NCBI GenBank assembly: GCA_021295835.1
Contig: JAGWBP010000004.1
Coordinates: 37,035-100,057 of the forward strand
Reading direction: 5' to 3'
From: Gemmatimonadota bacterium
GTDB lineage: Bacteria > Gemmatimonadota > Gemmatimonadetes > Longimicrobiales > Gaopeijiaceae
Length of the DNA: 63,023 bases
The notes beneath the pieces were generated by a model. The model was given only the letters and a program-made list of their open reading frames with translations. It was not told the origin of the DNA and ran no database searches. A program made the translations under genes and the position numbers. Below are positions 24,990 to 32,813 of the stretch, in pieces. Position 1 is the stretch's first letter; each line of letters begins with the position of its first letter.

Positions 24990-25940
24990 TCACGGCACGA
25001 CGACCGAGAGCGCCTCCGGCACAGCCTCGATCCGCACCTCGCCGGTCGGCGACTCGTGCACGTCACCATCGACCTCGTAGCGCACGGCCTCCTCGAAGCG
25101 AACGGTGAACGCACGATCCTGATGCACGGCCACCCCGGGTGCGCCGACATGGCGGCCCTTGCCCGCCAGGCCGAAGAGACGCGCCCGGCCGAGCGGTGAG
25201 GCGTCCCTGATGGCGCAGGCGTCCAGCCGACCATCGCGTAGACTCGCCCCAGGGGCGATCGGGAAGCCGCCGCCGAAGATCCGGCCGTTCGAGATGGTGA
25301 GGATCAGGTGCCGACCCTCGACGCTCCAACCCTCCCCGCTGGAGAGATGGAGCCGCGCGCTCCGGTAGAGGAGCAGCTGCTGCATGGCGGTCAGTTTGTA
25401 GAGCGCCGCACCCCTCAGGAAGCGGGCGTCTGTGGTGGCGCGGATCACGGCAACGTCGAAGCCGAATCCAACCACATTCAGGAAGTGTCGCGGAGCCTTG
25501 CTCAGGTCTCCAGCTCCGCCTGCCGATCCCACGGCCGCCGACCTCCAAGGCGAGACCACGCGTCCGACATCGATGCGGCGGGTCTTGCGGGCGGCAAGCG
25601 CAGCGACGGCCTCCTCGGGGCTTCCGTACGAGATCCCCAGGCTCCTGGCGAAGTCGTTGCCTGTGCCTGCGGGGAGCACTCCCAGCGCCACCTCCGACTC
25701 CCCTGAGGCGATCAGGCGATCGGCCACCTGGCTCCAGGTGCCGTCGCCTCCGACCGCCACCACCAGGTCGGCTCCCTCTCTCAGGGCGCGCTCAGCCAGC
25801 TCGCCCTCATCTCCCGCCTTCTCGGTCCGCGCCCACTCGTGGGACCCGAGATGCGTGTCGAGCAGCTTGCGGTACAGCTCGATCCGGCGAGCGCCCCGCC
25901 CGTGTCCCGAGGCCGGATTGAAGATGACGAAGGCGCTCAT
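24990..25940 (-). CDS. Diacylglycerol/sphingosine-kinase-family lipid kinase
   Basis: A 316-residue YegS/DagK-like kinase. The nucleotide motif GGDGT is at residues 64-68 and PAGTGNDFARSLG follows. The C-terminal beta sandwich includes FLNVVGFGFDVAVI, ISNGRIFGGGFPIAPGAS and RDGRLDA. The family phosphorylates diacylglycerol, ceramide or sphingoid bases with ATP; substrate cannot be told from sequence. Its position beside an alpha-oxoamine synthase and phospholipid genes suggests it acts in the same lipid pathway. An AT-rich repeat element lies about 35 bp upstream of its start. Confidence 0.88.
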   Translation of the reverse strand: MSAFVIFNPASGHGRGARRIELYRKLLDTHLGSHEWARTEKAGDEGELAERALREGADLVVAVGGDGTWSQVADRLIASGESEVALGVLPAGTGNDFARSLGISYGSPEEAVAALAARKTRRIDVGRVVSPWRSAAVGSAGGAGDLSKAPRHFLNVVGFGFDVAVIRATTDARFLRGAALYKLTAMQQLLLYRSARLHLSSGEGWSVEGRHLILTISNGRIFGGGFPIAPGASLRDGRLDACAIRDASPLGRARLFGLAGKGRHVGAPGVAVHQDRAFTVRFEEAVRYEVDGDVHESPTGEVRIEAVPEALSVVVP

Positions 25941-25969
25941 CTAGCCTCGGAGCGAAGCCCTAGGTGCGG

Positions 25970-26020
25970 ATAATGTAAATCACAGATTACATATTGTAAA
26001 GCATACATTACACTACGAAC
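25970..26020 (-). promoter_or_regulatory. AT-rich TGTAA/TTACA element, copy 4
   Basis: On the plus strand the core reads GATTACATATTGTAAAGC followed by ATACATTACAC, the best match to the family consensus. It lies upstream of the dagK start in the same gene-relative orientation as copies 1, 3 and 5. Confidence 0.55.
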
Positions 26021-26029
26021 GGGATAGCG

Positions 26030-26112
26030 AAGCGCCCCACTGGCAAGGCGCGACGAAGCGGTCCAGCGGGGTGCAGCGCTGCTCCTGCCGTGGGAGCTCT
26101 GTCCACGGACTG
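26030..26112 (-). repeat. GC-rich dispersed repeat after a stop codon
   Basis: Read on the minus strand it starts at the TAG of the 26113-26775 gene (CAGTCCGTGGACAG, CTCCCACGGCAGGAGC, GACCGCTTCGTCGCGCC). CCGTGG and CCACGG can pair across a short loop. It matches the cluster at 13592-13923. Confidence 0.7.
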
Positions 26113-26775
26113 CTAGGTCGACTCCAGCTCCTCGAAGACCTGGACGCCGTCCCTCATCCACTGCTCGCGGAAGGGGAAGCGGGACACCCTGGGGCGATCG
26201 AGCTGCGAGGTCATGGGGTGCTCGTGGAGGGTGAGCGATCCGAGCTCCTCCTCGTGCTCGCTGTGGGGGCCGCGCATGTGAATGTCCACCTTGAATCGCT
26301 CGTCGCCCCCGATCATGAAGGACTGGTAGAGGTGGTCCACCGGAGACGCCCTGTGCTCCGCTACCTCCATCTCCAGAATCGGCCGCTCCCCTTCGCGCAC
26401 CTCGACGCGCATGCGGCCCTCGCTAGGCGTGAAGTCGATCTCGATGTCGCGCATGTAGTGCGGCAGGTGCCAGCGCTCGATCGCGTGCTCGCGCGACCTC
26501 TCGGTGCTCGTGCCCACCAGGAAGGGGTAGAAGGCGGACTTTGCGATCCCCAAGCCGGGACTCACCAGCGGCGGCACGATTACCGCCAGCACGATCTCCT
26601 GGTAGGCGCCGACCATGCTGCCGGTGAAGTCGAAGGCCGTCACGGCCAGGATGCTCGACTCGTGCTGCACCTCGAGCGGCTGCAGGTGAGCGGGCAGGAT
26701 AGCGCGCGCGTTCTCGGTCGGAAACTCGAAGAACGCGCTGACGGCGTGCGTGTAACTGTAGCGTGTCAGGGGCAT
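26113..26775 (-). CDS. Acetoacetate-decarboxylase-like fold protein
   Basis: A 220-residue protein with PAHLQPLEVQ, an internal GAYQEIVLAVIVPP strand and the GTSTERSREHAIERWHLPHYM block, resembling the acetoacetate decarboxylase superfamily. The catalytic lysine pair of true decarboxylases is not clear, so activity is unproven. The start overlaps the end of the oxoamine synthase gene by 10 bp, indicating translational coupling and a shared pathway. The stop starts a dispersed repeat. Confidence 0.6.
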   Translation of the reverse strand: MPLTRYSYTHAVSAFFEFPTENARAILPAHLQPLEVQHESSILAVTAFDFTGSMVGAYQEIVLAVIVPPLVSPGLGIAKSAFYPFLVGTSTERSREHAIERWHLPHYMRDIEIDFTPSEGRMRVEVREGERPILEMEVAEHRASPVDHLYQSFMIGGDERFKVDIHMRGPHSEHEEELGSLTLHEHPMTSQLDRPRVSRFPFREQWMRDGVQVFEELEST

Positions 26776-28058
26776 TTCCCGTGCTTCCTGAGAACGGTCG
26801 CGATGATCTCGGCTCCCTCCTCCAGGTCGGCCCGCGTGTGCGCCGCCGAGACCGACATGCGGAAGCGCGACTTGTGCTTGCCGACAGCAGGGTAGCGGAT
26901 TGGGTTCATGTAGACGCCGGCGTGCAGCAGGTCTTCGGCGATCTGGAATATCGCCGCGTCGTCGCGGATCATGATCGAGATCACCTGTGACGTCGAGTCG
27001 CCCACATCAACCTGCCTCTCTGCAAGCAGGGAGTGCATGTACCGGGCGTTGTCCCAGAGCGTCTCGCGCAGCTCCGGCTCGCTGGCCGCGATCGCGAGCG
27101 CCTTGCGCAGGCCCGCCACCACTCCCGGGGGAAGCGCGCACGAGAAGACGCGGGCGCGGGCGAAGCCGCGCAGGTACCAGATCAGCTCCCTGCGCCCCGC
27201 GACGAATCCCCCAAGCGCCCCAAGGCTCTTCGAAAAGGTCCCGAGGTGGATGTCGACCTCTTCGTCCAGCCCGAAGTGCTCGGCGACCCCTCGACCGTTC
27301 GAGCCGTACACGAAGGTCGAGTGCGCCTCGTCGATCATGAGGCGCGCGCCGTGCCTGCGGCACACCTCCAGGATGTCGGGCAGGTCGGCAAGGTCGCCGT
27401 CCATCGAGTACACCCCCTCGACGATCACGAGCTTCTTGCCCGGAAATCCCTCCAGCTTGCGGTCCAGGTCGTCCGGGTCGTTGTGCCGAAAGAAGCGCGA
27501 GGTGGCCTTGGAGAGGATCATCCCGTCCACGATACTCGCGTGGGCCAGCTTGTCGGCGACGATCAAGTCGCCGGGACGCATCAGGCCGGCTATCACGCCG
27601 ACGTTGGCGCTGTACCCCGAGGGGAAGATCAGCGCCGCCTGCTTTCCCTTGAAGTCGGCGATCTCATGCTCGAAGGCCTTGTGTAGATCCATCGACCCGG
27701 AGAGGATCGGCGACCCCGATGCCCCCGCGCCGTACTTGCGGACCCCGTCGCAGACGGCTTCGATGACCTCCGGCCGGTAGGAGATCCCCAGGTAGTTGTA
27801 CGAGGCGAAGTTGATCAGCCCCTCGAGCGACTCCCCCCGCTTCGGGTCGTCGATCGCAACCCGGACGGAGGGGGCTGACTCCATCGGCAGCGAATAGAGG
27901 TAGTACCCACTCCCGAATTCGGCGTCCCGCCACCACTCGCCGAAGGGCTCCAGGATCCCGAAGGGCTCGCTCCCGGCCCCGAAGTAGAAGTTGGTGTAGT
28001 CGTAGTCGCGGAGTCGGTCGACGGGGGTCGGGCTGGGAGCGGTGCGGGCGTTACTCAT
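26766..28058 (-). CDS. Alpha-oxoamine synthase (serine-palmitoyltransferase-like)
   Basis: A 430-residue PLP enzyme that condenses an amino acid with an acyl thioester and releases CO2. The PLP lysine is Lys277 (HLGTFSKSLGALGG). The aspartate motif is DEAHS at 243-247, with FASYNYLGIS and HASIVDG earlier. The SYNYLG and GTFSKS context and the 80-residue N-terminal extension (YDYTNFYFG, SGYYLYSLPMES) resemble serine palmitoyltransferase-like members more than KBL or BioF, but the family is hard to divide by eye. It is divergent from the PlsC operon with a 52-bp gap. Confidence 0.85.
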   Translation of the reverse strand: MSNARTAPSPTPVDRLRDYDYTNFYFGAGSEPFGILEPFGEWWRDAEFGSGYYLYSLPMESAPSVRVAIDDPKRGESLEGLINFASYNYLGISYRPEVIEAVCDGVRKYGAGASGSPILSGSMDLHKAFEHEIADFKGKQAALIFPSGYSANVGVIAGLMRPGDLIVADKLAHASIVDGMILSKATSRFFRHNDPDDLDRKLEGFPGKKLVIVEGVYSMDGDLADLPDILEVCRRHGARLMIDEAHSTFVYGSNGRGVAEHFGLDEEVDIHLGTFSKSLGALGGFVAGRRELIWYLRGFARARVFSCALPPGVVAGLRKALAIAASEPELRETLWDNARYMHSLLAERQVDVGDSTSQVISIMIRDDAAIFQIAEDLLHAGVYMNPIRYPAVGKHKSRFRMSVSAAHTRADLEEGAEIIATVLRKHGKCP

Positions 28059-28110
28059 GTGTCTCTAGTATGTTACGACAGCCCCACAAGTCCAACAATG
28101 AGGAGTGACC

Positions 28111-28878
28111 TTGGATCCTCGGGCCCTCGCGACTCTCGGCGTGCTAGGCGTCGCCGTGCTAGCCATCGACGTGATTCAGCGCCTAGCCGTCGCTCCGCTA
28201 TCGCGGATACTGCGGCCGGAGCGCTCGGCCCGCCTCCTCACCGGCTGGCAGCGCTTCACGATAACGGTGTCCTTCGGCATTCTCCGCCGGCTCGGGGGCG
28301 CCCGCCTGGATTTGCCGGGGAAAATCCCCGCCGAGCCCGGCGTCCTCGTCCTGATGAACCATCAGTCGCTGATCGACATACCCTTCGTGGTGATATCGAT
28401 GAGCGGCGTGTACCCTAGAATCGTGACTCGAGCGCGCTACGCGGCCCGCATCCCCGCGATCTCGCACATGATTCGGCTCTACCGGTACCCGCTCGTCGAT
28501 CCCGGGAATACTACCCGGCGAAGCATGGACGAGCTCGGGCGCGCCGCCGCCTCCTCCCGGCACCCCCTGGTCATCTACCCCGAGGGGACGCGCACCAGGA
28601 ACGGTCGGATCGGGCGCTTCAAGCTGCTCGGGCTCGCTACGATCCTAAGGGCGCGCCGCTGGCAGGTCTACGTCTTGGTGGTGGACGGGCTCTGGAAGTG
28701 GCAGCGGCTGAAGGATCTCGTCGGCAACCTCTCGTCGATCCGCGTTGCGGCCAGGACCATGGGGCCGTACCGCTCACCCCCCCCGGGCGACGACCCACGG
28801 CCGTTCATAGGCGAGATGCGTCGTGTGATGACTGGCATGCTCACCGAGATGCGAGCCCCTGGAGGTGCGGCTCCTTGA
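28111..28878 (+). CDS. PlsC-type 1-acyl-glycerol-3-phosphate acyltransferase
   Basis: A 255-residue membrane-associated acyltransferase that makes phosphatidic acid. The catalytic H(X)4D motif is NHQSLID with His84, and the substrate motif YPEGTRTRNGRIGRFKLLG starts near residue 156. An N-terminal hydrophobic segment (LATLGVLGVAVLAIDVI) anchors it. TTG at 28111 is preferred because AGGAG lies five bases upstream; GTG at 28105 is an alternative. Its stop overlaps the next start. Confidence 0.85.
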   Translation: MDPRALATLGVLGVAVLAIDVIQRLAVAPLSRILRPERSARLLTGWQRFTITVSFGILRRLGGARLDLPGKIPAEPGVLVLMNHQSLIDIPFVVISMSGVYPRIVTRARYAARIPAISHMIRLYRYPLVDPGNTTRRSMDELGRAAASSRHPLVIYPEGTRTRNGRIGRFKLLGLATILRARRWQVYVLVVDGLWKWQRLKDLVGNLSSIRVAARTMGPYRSPPPGDDPRPFIGEMRRVMTGMLTEMRAPGGAAP

Positions 28879-29861
28879 GGGAGGGACCGCTGCGGATGCG
28901 GAGGCTAGCGGCTCAGCTGCGCGGCGAGGGAGGCAGCTCCGTCGTCGCGGTGCTCGGGTACGGTTCCCGGCTCTTCGACGCCGACCCGAACCGGCACAGC
29001 GCCTACGACCTGGTGGTCGTCGTCGACGGGTACCGGCGCTTCTACCGGGCTCTCGCGGCGTGCGGTCGGACGTCGCGAAGCAGCGCCGTCCTAGTCGTCG
29101 CCAACTGGGTGCTGGCCCCCAACGTGATCGCTTTCGCCGACGCCGACGGCTCGGGCGAGCTGGCCAAGTGCGTCGTGCTCTCCAGGAGGCACTTCGACCG
29201 GGAGATGGGGGCGCGGAGGAGGGATCACTTCTGCGTCGGCAGGCTTATCCAGAGGATGGCGGTGCTGTACGGGCGCGACGACGAGACCATGGCCTGGGTG
29301 CACTCGCGCGTGCGATGGGCGCGCCGGGAGGCCCCGAACTGGACGCTACCCTTCATCGACGGACCCTTCACCGTCGACGACTTCTGTCGGCGCATGCTCG
29401 AAGTGTCGTACGCGGGCGAAATCCGCCCCGAGACGAGCGGTCGGGCGCGGGCGGTCCACGAGGCGCAGCGCGATACTCTCCGTGCGACCTTCGCCCCCAT
29501 ACTGGAGGAGCTGGCGGAGAGCGGTGCGCTTGTGCGCGCCAGCGGGGATCGCTACCTGTCCGTCCGCAGCGCTTCGACGCTCGCCAGGATCCGACTGAAG
29601 GCGTACTTCGGGTGGAGCAAGGCGTCCGCGACGCTTCGCTGGCTCAAGTACATGGTCACCTTCGACAACTGGCTCGGGTACCTGGTGCACAAGGTCGAGC
29701 GGCGCACCGGAATTGTCGTCAACCTAACCCGGATCGAGCGTCGTCTGCCGTTCCCGTTTCTCCTCCCCAGAACAATACGGCTGCTGCGCCGCGCACGTGG
29801 GTCCGACCGCCAGAAGGACGCCGGAGCGGCGACTTCGGCGGCGCACACGCCCGGCGCATGA
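28875..29861 (+). CDS. Tam41-type CDP-diacylglycerol synthase
   Basis: A 328-residue nucleotidyltransferase resembling mitochondrial Tam41/Mmp37, which converts phosphatidic acid and CTP to CDP-diacylglycerol. Matching blocks are VLGYGSRLFDA and AYDLVVVVDGYRRFYRA (YGS and the acidic pair), KCVVLSRRHFDREM, GRLIQRMAVLYG, the strongly conserved SYAGEIRPE, and a C-terminal SKASATLRWLKYMVTF helix. It has no transmembrane CdsA-like segments. TTG at 28875 overlaps the plsC stop and follows GGAGG by 9 bp; ATG at 28896 is an alternative. The stop overlaps the next start (ATGA). Confidence 0.8.
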   Translation: MREGPLRMRRLAAQLRGEGGSSVVAVLGYGSRLFDADPNRHSAYDLVVVVDGYRRFYRALAACGRTSRSSAVLVVANWVLAPNVIAFADADGSGELAKCVVLSRRHFDREMGARRRDHFCVGRLIQRMAVLYGRDDETMAWVHSRVRWARREAPNWTLPFIDGPFTVDDFCRRMLEVSYAGEIRPETSGRARAVHEAQRDTLRATFAPILEELAESGALVRASGDRYLSVRSASTLARIRLKAYFGWSKASATLRWLKYMVTFDNWLGYLVHKVERRTGIVVNLTRIERRLPFPFLLPRTIRLLRRARGSDRQKDAGAATSAAHTPGA

Positions 29862-30595
29862 GGACCGAGATCGCGGTACTCGTGTACGTGGCGGGGGCTG
29901 CGGCACTTAGCATGTTCGCCTTTGCCGCTAGCCCGGCTCGGCGCGCAGTCGACCAACTGGAGTCCGACATCCGGGGCAAGCTCCTCCTGGGGTCTTTCGC
30001 GCGGCGATGGTTCTACTGGGCAGTGAGGCCGATCGAGAGGCTCTCGCTGGCGGTGGGCCTGACGCCGCTCTTCTATAACCTCGCCGGCGTGGGCTTCGGA
30101 ATCGCGGCGGGGGTCCTCTTCGTGAATGGCCGCTTCGCACTTGCCGGGTGGGCCGTCCTGCTCAGCGGCGTCGCCGACGCGCTCGACGGCCGCGTCGCCA
30201 GGGCTCAGGGGGTGGCGTCCGCCCGGGGGGCCTTCCTCGACTCTACGCTCGACCGCTTCGCCGAGGTGGCGGTATTCGTGGGGCTGGCCGCAGCCTACCG
30301 CGACTCGGTCTTCGGGGCCGTCGCCACAGCTGCGGCGCTCGGGGGGTCGCTCCTCGTCAGCTACGCCCGCGCTCGGGGCGAGAGCCAAGGGGTGCTCTGC
30401 ACCGCAGGGATCATGCAGCGGGCCGAAAGGCTGCTCCTCGTCGGTTTCGGGGGAATCCTGGACGGATGGGGATCCGACATGCTCGGCCAGAGCCAGGGCG
30501 CCCTTCTGAAGTGGGTGCTCCTCCTCGCTGCGGCGGGGACAATCGGGACGGCAGTCTATCGGACCGTCTGGATCGCCAGGAGGTTGGAGAGCTAG
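29858..30595 (+). CDS. CDP-alcohol phosphatidyltransferase
   Basis: A 245-residue integral membrane enzyme with the full CDP-alcohol phosphotransferase signature DALDGRVAR...G...D...D: Asp107, Asp110, Asp128 and Asp132. Several hydrophobic segments flank it. It would use CDP-diacylglycerol from the preceding Tam41-like enzyme to make a phospholipid; the alcohol acceptor (inositol phosphate, glycerol phosphate, serine) is not predictable. The unusual N-terminal extension of about 65 residues (ARRAVDQLESDIRGKLLL) may be regulatory. Its stop shares CTAG with the stop of the convergent selenoprotein gene. Confidence 0.9.
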   Translation: MRTEIAVLVYVAGAAALSMFAFAASPARRAVDQLESDIRGKLLLGSFARRWFYWAVRPIERLSLAVGLTPLFYNLAGVGFGIAAGVLFVNGRFALAGWAVLLSGVADALDGRVARAQGVASARGAFLDSTLDRFAEVAVFVGLAAAYRDSVFGAVATAAALGGSLLVSYARARGESQGVLCTAGIMQRAERLLLVGFGGILDGWGSDMLGQSQGALLKWVLLLAAAGTIGTAVYRTVWIARRLES

Positions 30596-30984
30596 TCGTC
30601 CTCTGGCCCAGGATCGTCGCCAGCGGCCTCGCAGCAAGTGCCCTCCGTGCAGCACTCGTCGGCCTCGCCACCCTGATCGCGATTGCGGCAGCAACGCACC
30701 TTCTCCCGGCAGCAGCAGCGTACGCCGCACTCCGCGGTGGTCTCCGGCACGGTCGTCACCCGACGATCGACGATCGCCTCGATCACCTCCTCGTGCGTCG
30801 GATGGCGTCCCGTCGCGGCCTTCGAGTAGACGAGCCGACCGTCGGCGACTACTTCGAAGCGGCCACCGCCCGAGCTCTTCAGCTCCACGGCGGCTCCGGG
30901 AAACCGTGCCTCCAGCGTAGCCGCCAAACTGACGGCCTGGGGCCTGTAGTTTCAGAGATCGCAGTATTCGATGGATACCTTCAT
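30592..30984 (-). CDS. SelW/Rdx-family selenoprotein with cysteine-rich tail (UGA = Sec11)
   Basis: A 130-residue protein if the in-frame TGA at 30952-30954 is read as selenocysteine. The N-terminus is MKVSIEYCDLU with a redox CxxU motif (Cys8, Sec11). It continues NYRPQAVSLAATLEARFPG, then GGGRFEVVADGRLVYSKA and TGRHPTHEEVIEAI, all hallmarks of the Rdx (SelW/SelT/SelH/SelV) thioredoxin-like fold. Reading the TGA as stop would leave only ten residues before it and an orphan Rdx body after it. A hairpin with loop AGUUU starts 15 nt after the UGA (30920-30936). Beyond the Rdx domain a tail of about 55 residues carries ten cysteines (ECGVRCCC, VRCC, ECC, TCC). The probable role is thiol redox. 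Confidence 0.88.
30920..30936 (-). promoter_or_regulatory. Candidate bacterial SECIS hairpin of the SelW-like gene
   Basis: On the mRNA, GCCGUC pairs with GGCGGC (one U-G pair) around loop AGUUU, beginning 15 nt after the UGA. Flanking CCAG and CUGG could extend the stem. Position and a GU-containing apical loop fit bacterial SECIS elements that bind SelB. Confidence 0.6.
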
Positions 30985-31186
30985 GTTGCCTTCCCCAAGC
31001 GCTGTGTGTTTTCTCCGGCGGGTGGCCCGTGAATCTCCCGAGCTACCCGCACCCCGTGATGCTCGCAGTCGAACGCGGCGAGCTTCGGACCGCCCCTTGG
31101 ACTGTTCACGCAGGGACCAGTCTGGAAGCTGCGCCGACCCTGGGCGCAAGTGCCAGTCCTGCGGGGGCGAGATTGTCCACGGGCTC

Positions 31187-31855
31187 CTACCGGTCCTCCG
31201 AGAAGCTCGTGGCGTTGGAGGCCTCGGCGGAAGAAGACGCCCTGGGCTCAGGCGGCGCGCGGTCGACTAGCCAGCCCTGGCAGCGGGCTCCCGCCGACGC
31301 AAGCACCGTAGCGGCCAGGAGCGCCGTCACGGCCCGGACCGGTCGGCCCAGGAGGGTGAGGACCGCTACCGCGCCGACCGCTACGCCCAGCGCCGCCCCG
31401 ATCAGCGCCGACCCCGCCGCGCGCGGTCCGTGCGAGTTGGCGAAACCACCCAGGCGGGACCAGACGCCGCCAGCGCAGTACGCCGGCAGCGCCAAGGTCA
31501 GGGCCAGCCCGAGACCTCGCCCCAGGAATCCCGGCCCCAGTGTGCTGGTCGCCTCCCAGACGCCCGCGAAGACGGCGGCGGAGAGCAGGGCGGCGAGGAG
31601 TCCCGTCCACCACCGCGCGGGAGTCGCCGGAACCCCCCAGCCCACTCCGATCCCCCCGGCCACCATCCCGGCGACGAGCGACAGCACGAACACTGAGGCG
31701 ACGACGGCTGCCGCGCTCCCTAGCCCTGGCGAGCTGTAGAGGAGGAGCGCCGCCCCCGTCGTGGCGCTGATCGCGAGCGCCGCCCCCACCAGGAAGGGTG
31801 GCACCCAGAGGATGCGTCGCGCGTGTGGGGCGTCGTGCAACTCCGAATTAGCCAT
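31187..31855 (-). CDS. Polytopic membrane protein of unknown function
   Basis: A 222-residue protein with about six hydrophobic helices (LVGAALAISATTGAALLLY, AAVVASVFVLSLVAGMVAG, GLLAALLSAAVFAGVW, a LALTLALPAYCAG segment, ALIGAALGVAVGAVAVLTLL, AVTALLAATVLASAG). It shows no clear substrate motif. The ATG at 31855 overlaps the rsgA stop by 8 bp, so it is coupled to rsgA. The stop begins a dispersed-repeat-like sequence (TAGGAGCCCGTGGACAATC). It resembles the membrane part of fused spermidine-synthase-like proteins, but this is weak. Confidence 0.65.
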   Translation of the reverse strand: MANSELHDAPHARRILWVPPFLVGAALAISATTGAALLLYSSPGLGSAAAVVASVFVLSLVAGMVAGGIGVGWGVPATPARWWTGLLAALLSAAVFAGVWEATSTLGPGFLGRGLGLALTLALPAYCAGGVWSRLGGFANSHGPRAAGSALIGAALGVAVGAVAVLTLLGRPVRAVTALLAATVLASAGARCQGWLVDRAPPEPRASSSAEASNATSFSEDR

Positions 31856-32756
31856 GGGCCGCGATCTCTCCCCGGATCGCCGCGTAGCACTCGTAGCGCA
31901 CCCGCTGTATGAGACCGTTGTTGACGGCCGCGTGAACGGCGCAATCCGGCTCCCGTAGGTGGGCGCAGTCGCCAAAGCGGCAGCGCCCAAGGTGAGGGCG
32001 AAACTCCGGGAAGCACCAGGGGAGCCGCTCGGCTGACACCCCTGCCAGCCCCACATCGCTGAACCCCGGGGTGTCTGCGACGATCCCGCCGCCCTGTAGA
32101 TCTACAAGCCGGCTGGATACGGTGGTGTGCCTCCCGGCCCGCGAACGCCGCCCCACCCGCTGGACGCGCAGTCCGAGCGATGGGTCCACGGCATTGAGGA
32201 GCGACGACTTGCCGACGCCCGACGGCCCCGCGAGCGCCGATGCACCGGAGCGGACCAGCTCGCCGAAGGCATCCAGTCCCTCGCCGGACACGGCGGAGGT
32301 AGCAAGGACCGGCACGCCAGCGGCACGGTAGAGGTGCAGGAGGTAGGCCGCCACCCCCTGACCTCGCACGAGGTCCACCTTGTTCAGCACCAGACGGGAC
32401 TCCATGCCGCCAGCCTCGCCCATCACCAGCATTCGGTCGATGACCCCCTGTCTTGGCGGCGGGTCCGCCACCGAGGCAACGACTATCAGGTGGTCGAGGT
32501 TGGCGGCCACCACCCTGGCGACGTGGCCGCCGAGGGTGCGCCTGGCCAGAATGGTCCTCTGCGGCCGTACCGACTCGATGGTGTAGCGGCCGTCCGCGAC
32601 CGGTGCCACCTCCACGCGGTCGCCGACCACCACCCTGCCATGCGCGCCGCTCGCCCGCTTGAGGCGGCCCCTCAGCGCGGCTTCAACCCGCCTACCGTCG
32701 GCTGCGCGCACCGTATATCTCCCCCCGACCACTTCGACGACCTGCCCCTCGGTCAC
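31848..32756 (-). CDS. rsgA: Ribosome small-subunit biogenesis GTPase RsgA
   Basis: A 302-residue circularly permuted GTPase that matures the 30S subunit. An N-terminal OB fold (VVVGDRVEVAPVADGRYTI) is followed by NKVD (G4), then GPSGVGKSSLLN (G1) and ADTPGFSD (G3), the permuted order. The zinc knuckle is CRFGDCAHLREPDC. Length and order match RsgA. It lies downstream of the sigma factor gene with a 57-bp gap. Confidence 0.96.
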   Translation of the reverse strand: MTEGQVVEVVGGRYTVRAADGRRVEAALRGRLKRASGAHGRVVVGDRVEVAPVADGRYTIESVRPQRTILARRTLGGHVARVVAANLDHLIVVASVADPPPRQGVIDRMLVMGEAGGMESRLVLNKVDLVRGQGVAAYLLHLYRAAGVPVLATSAVSGEGLDAFGELVRSGASALAGPSGVGKSSLLNAVDPSLGLRVQRVGRRSRAGRHTTVSSRLVDLQGGGIVADTPGFSDVGLAGVSAERLPWCFPEFRPHLGRCRFGDCAHLREPDCAVHAAVNNGLIQRVRYECYAAIRGEIAAHG

Positions 32757-32813
32757 CGTGTGGGCCGCTACGGCGTCACCTCACCGCGCCCGGGCACGGC
32801 TCGCACGAAGCCC

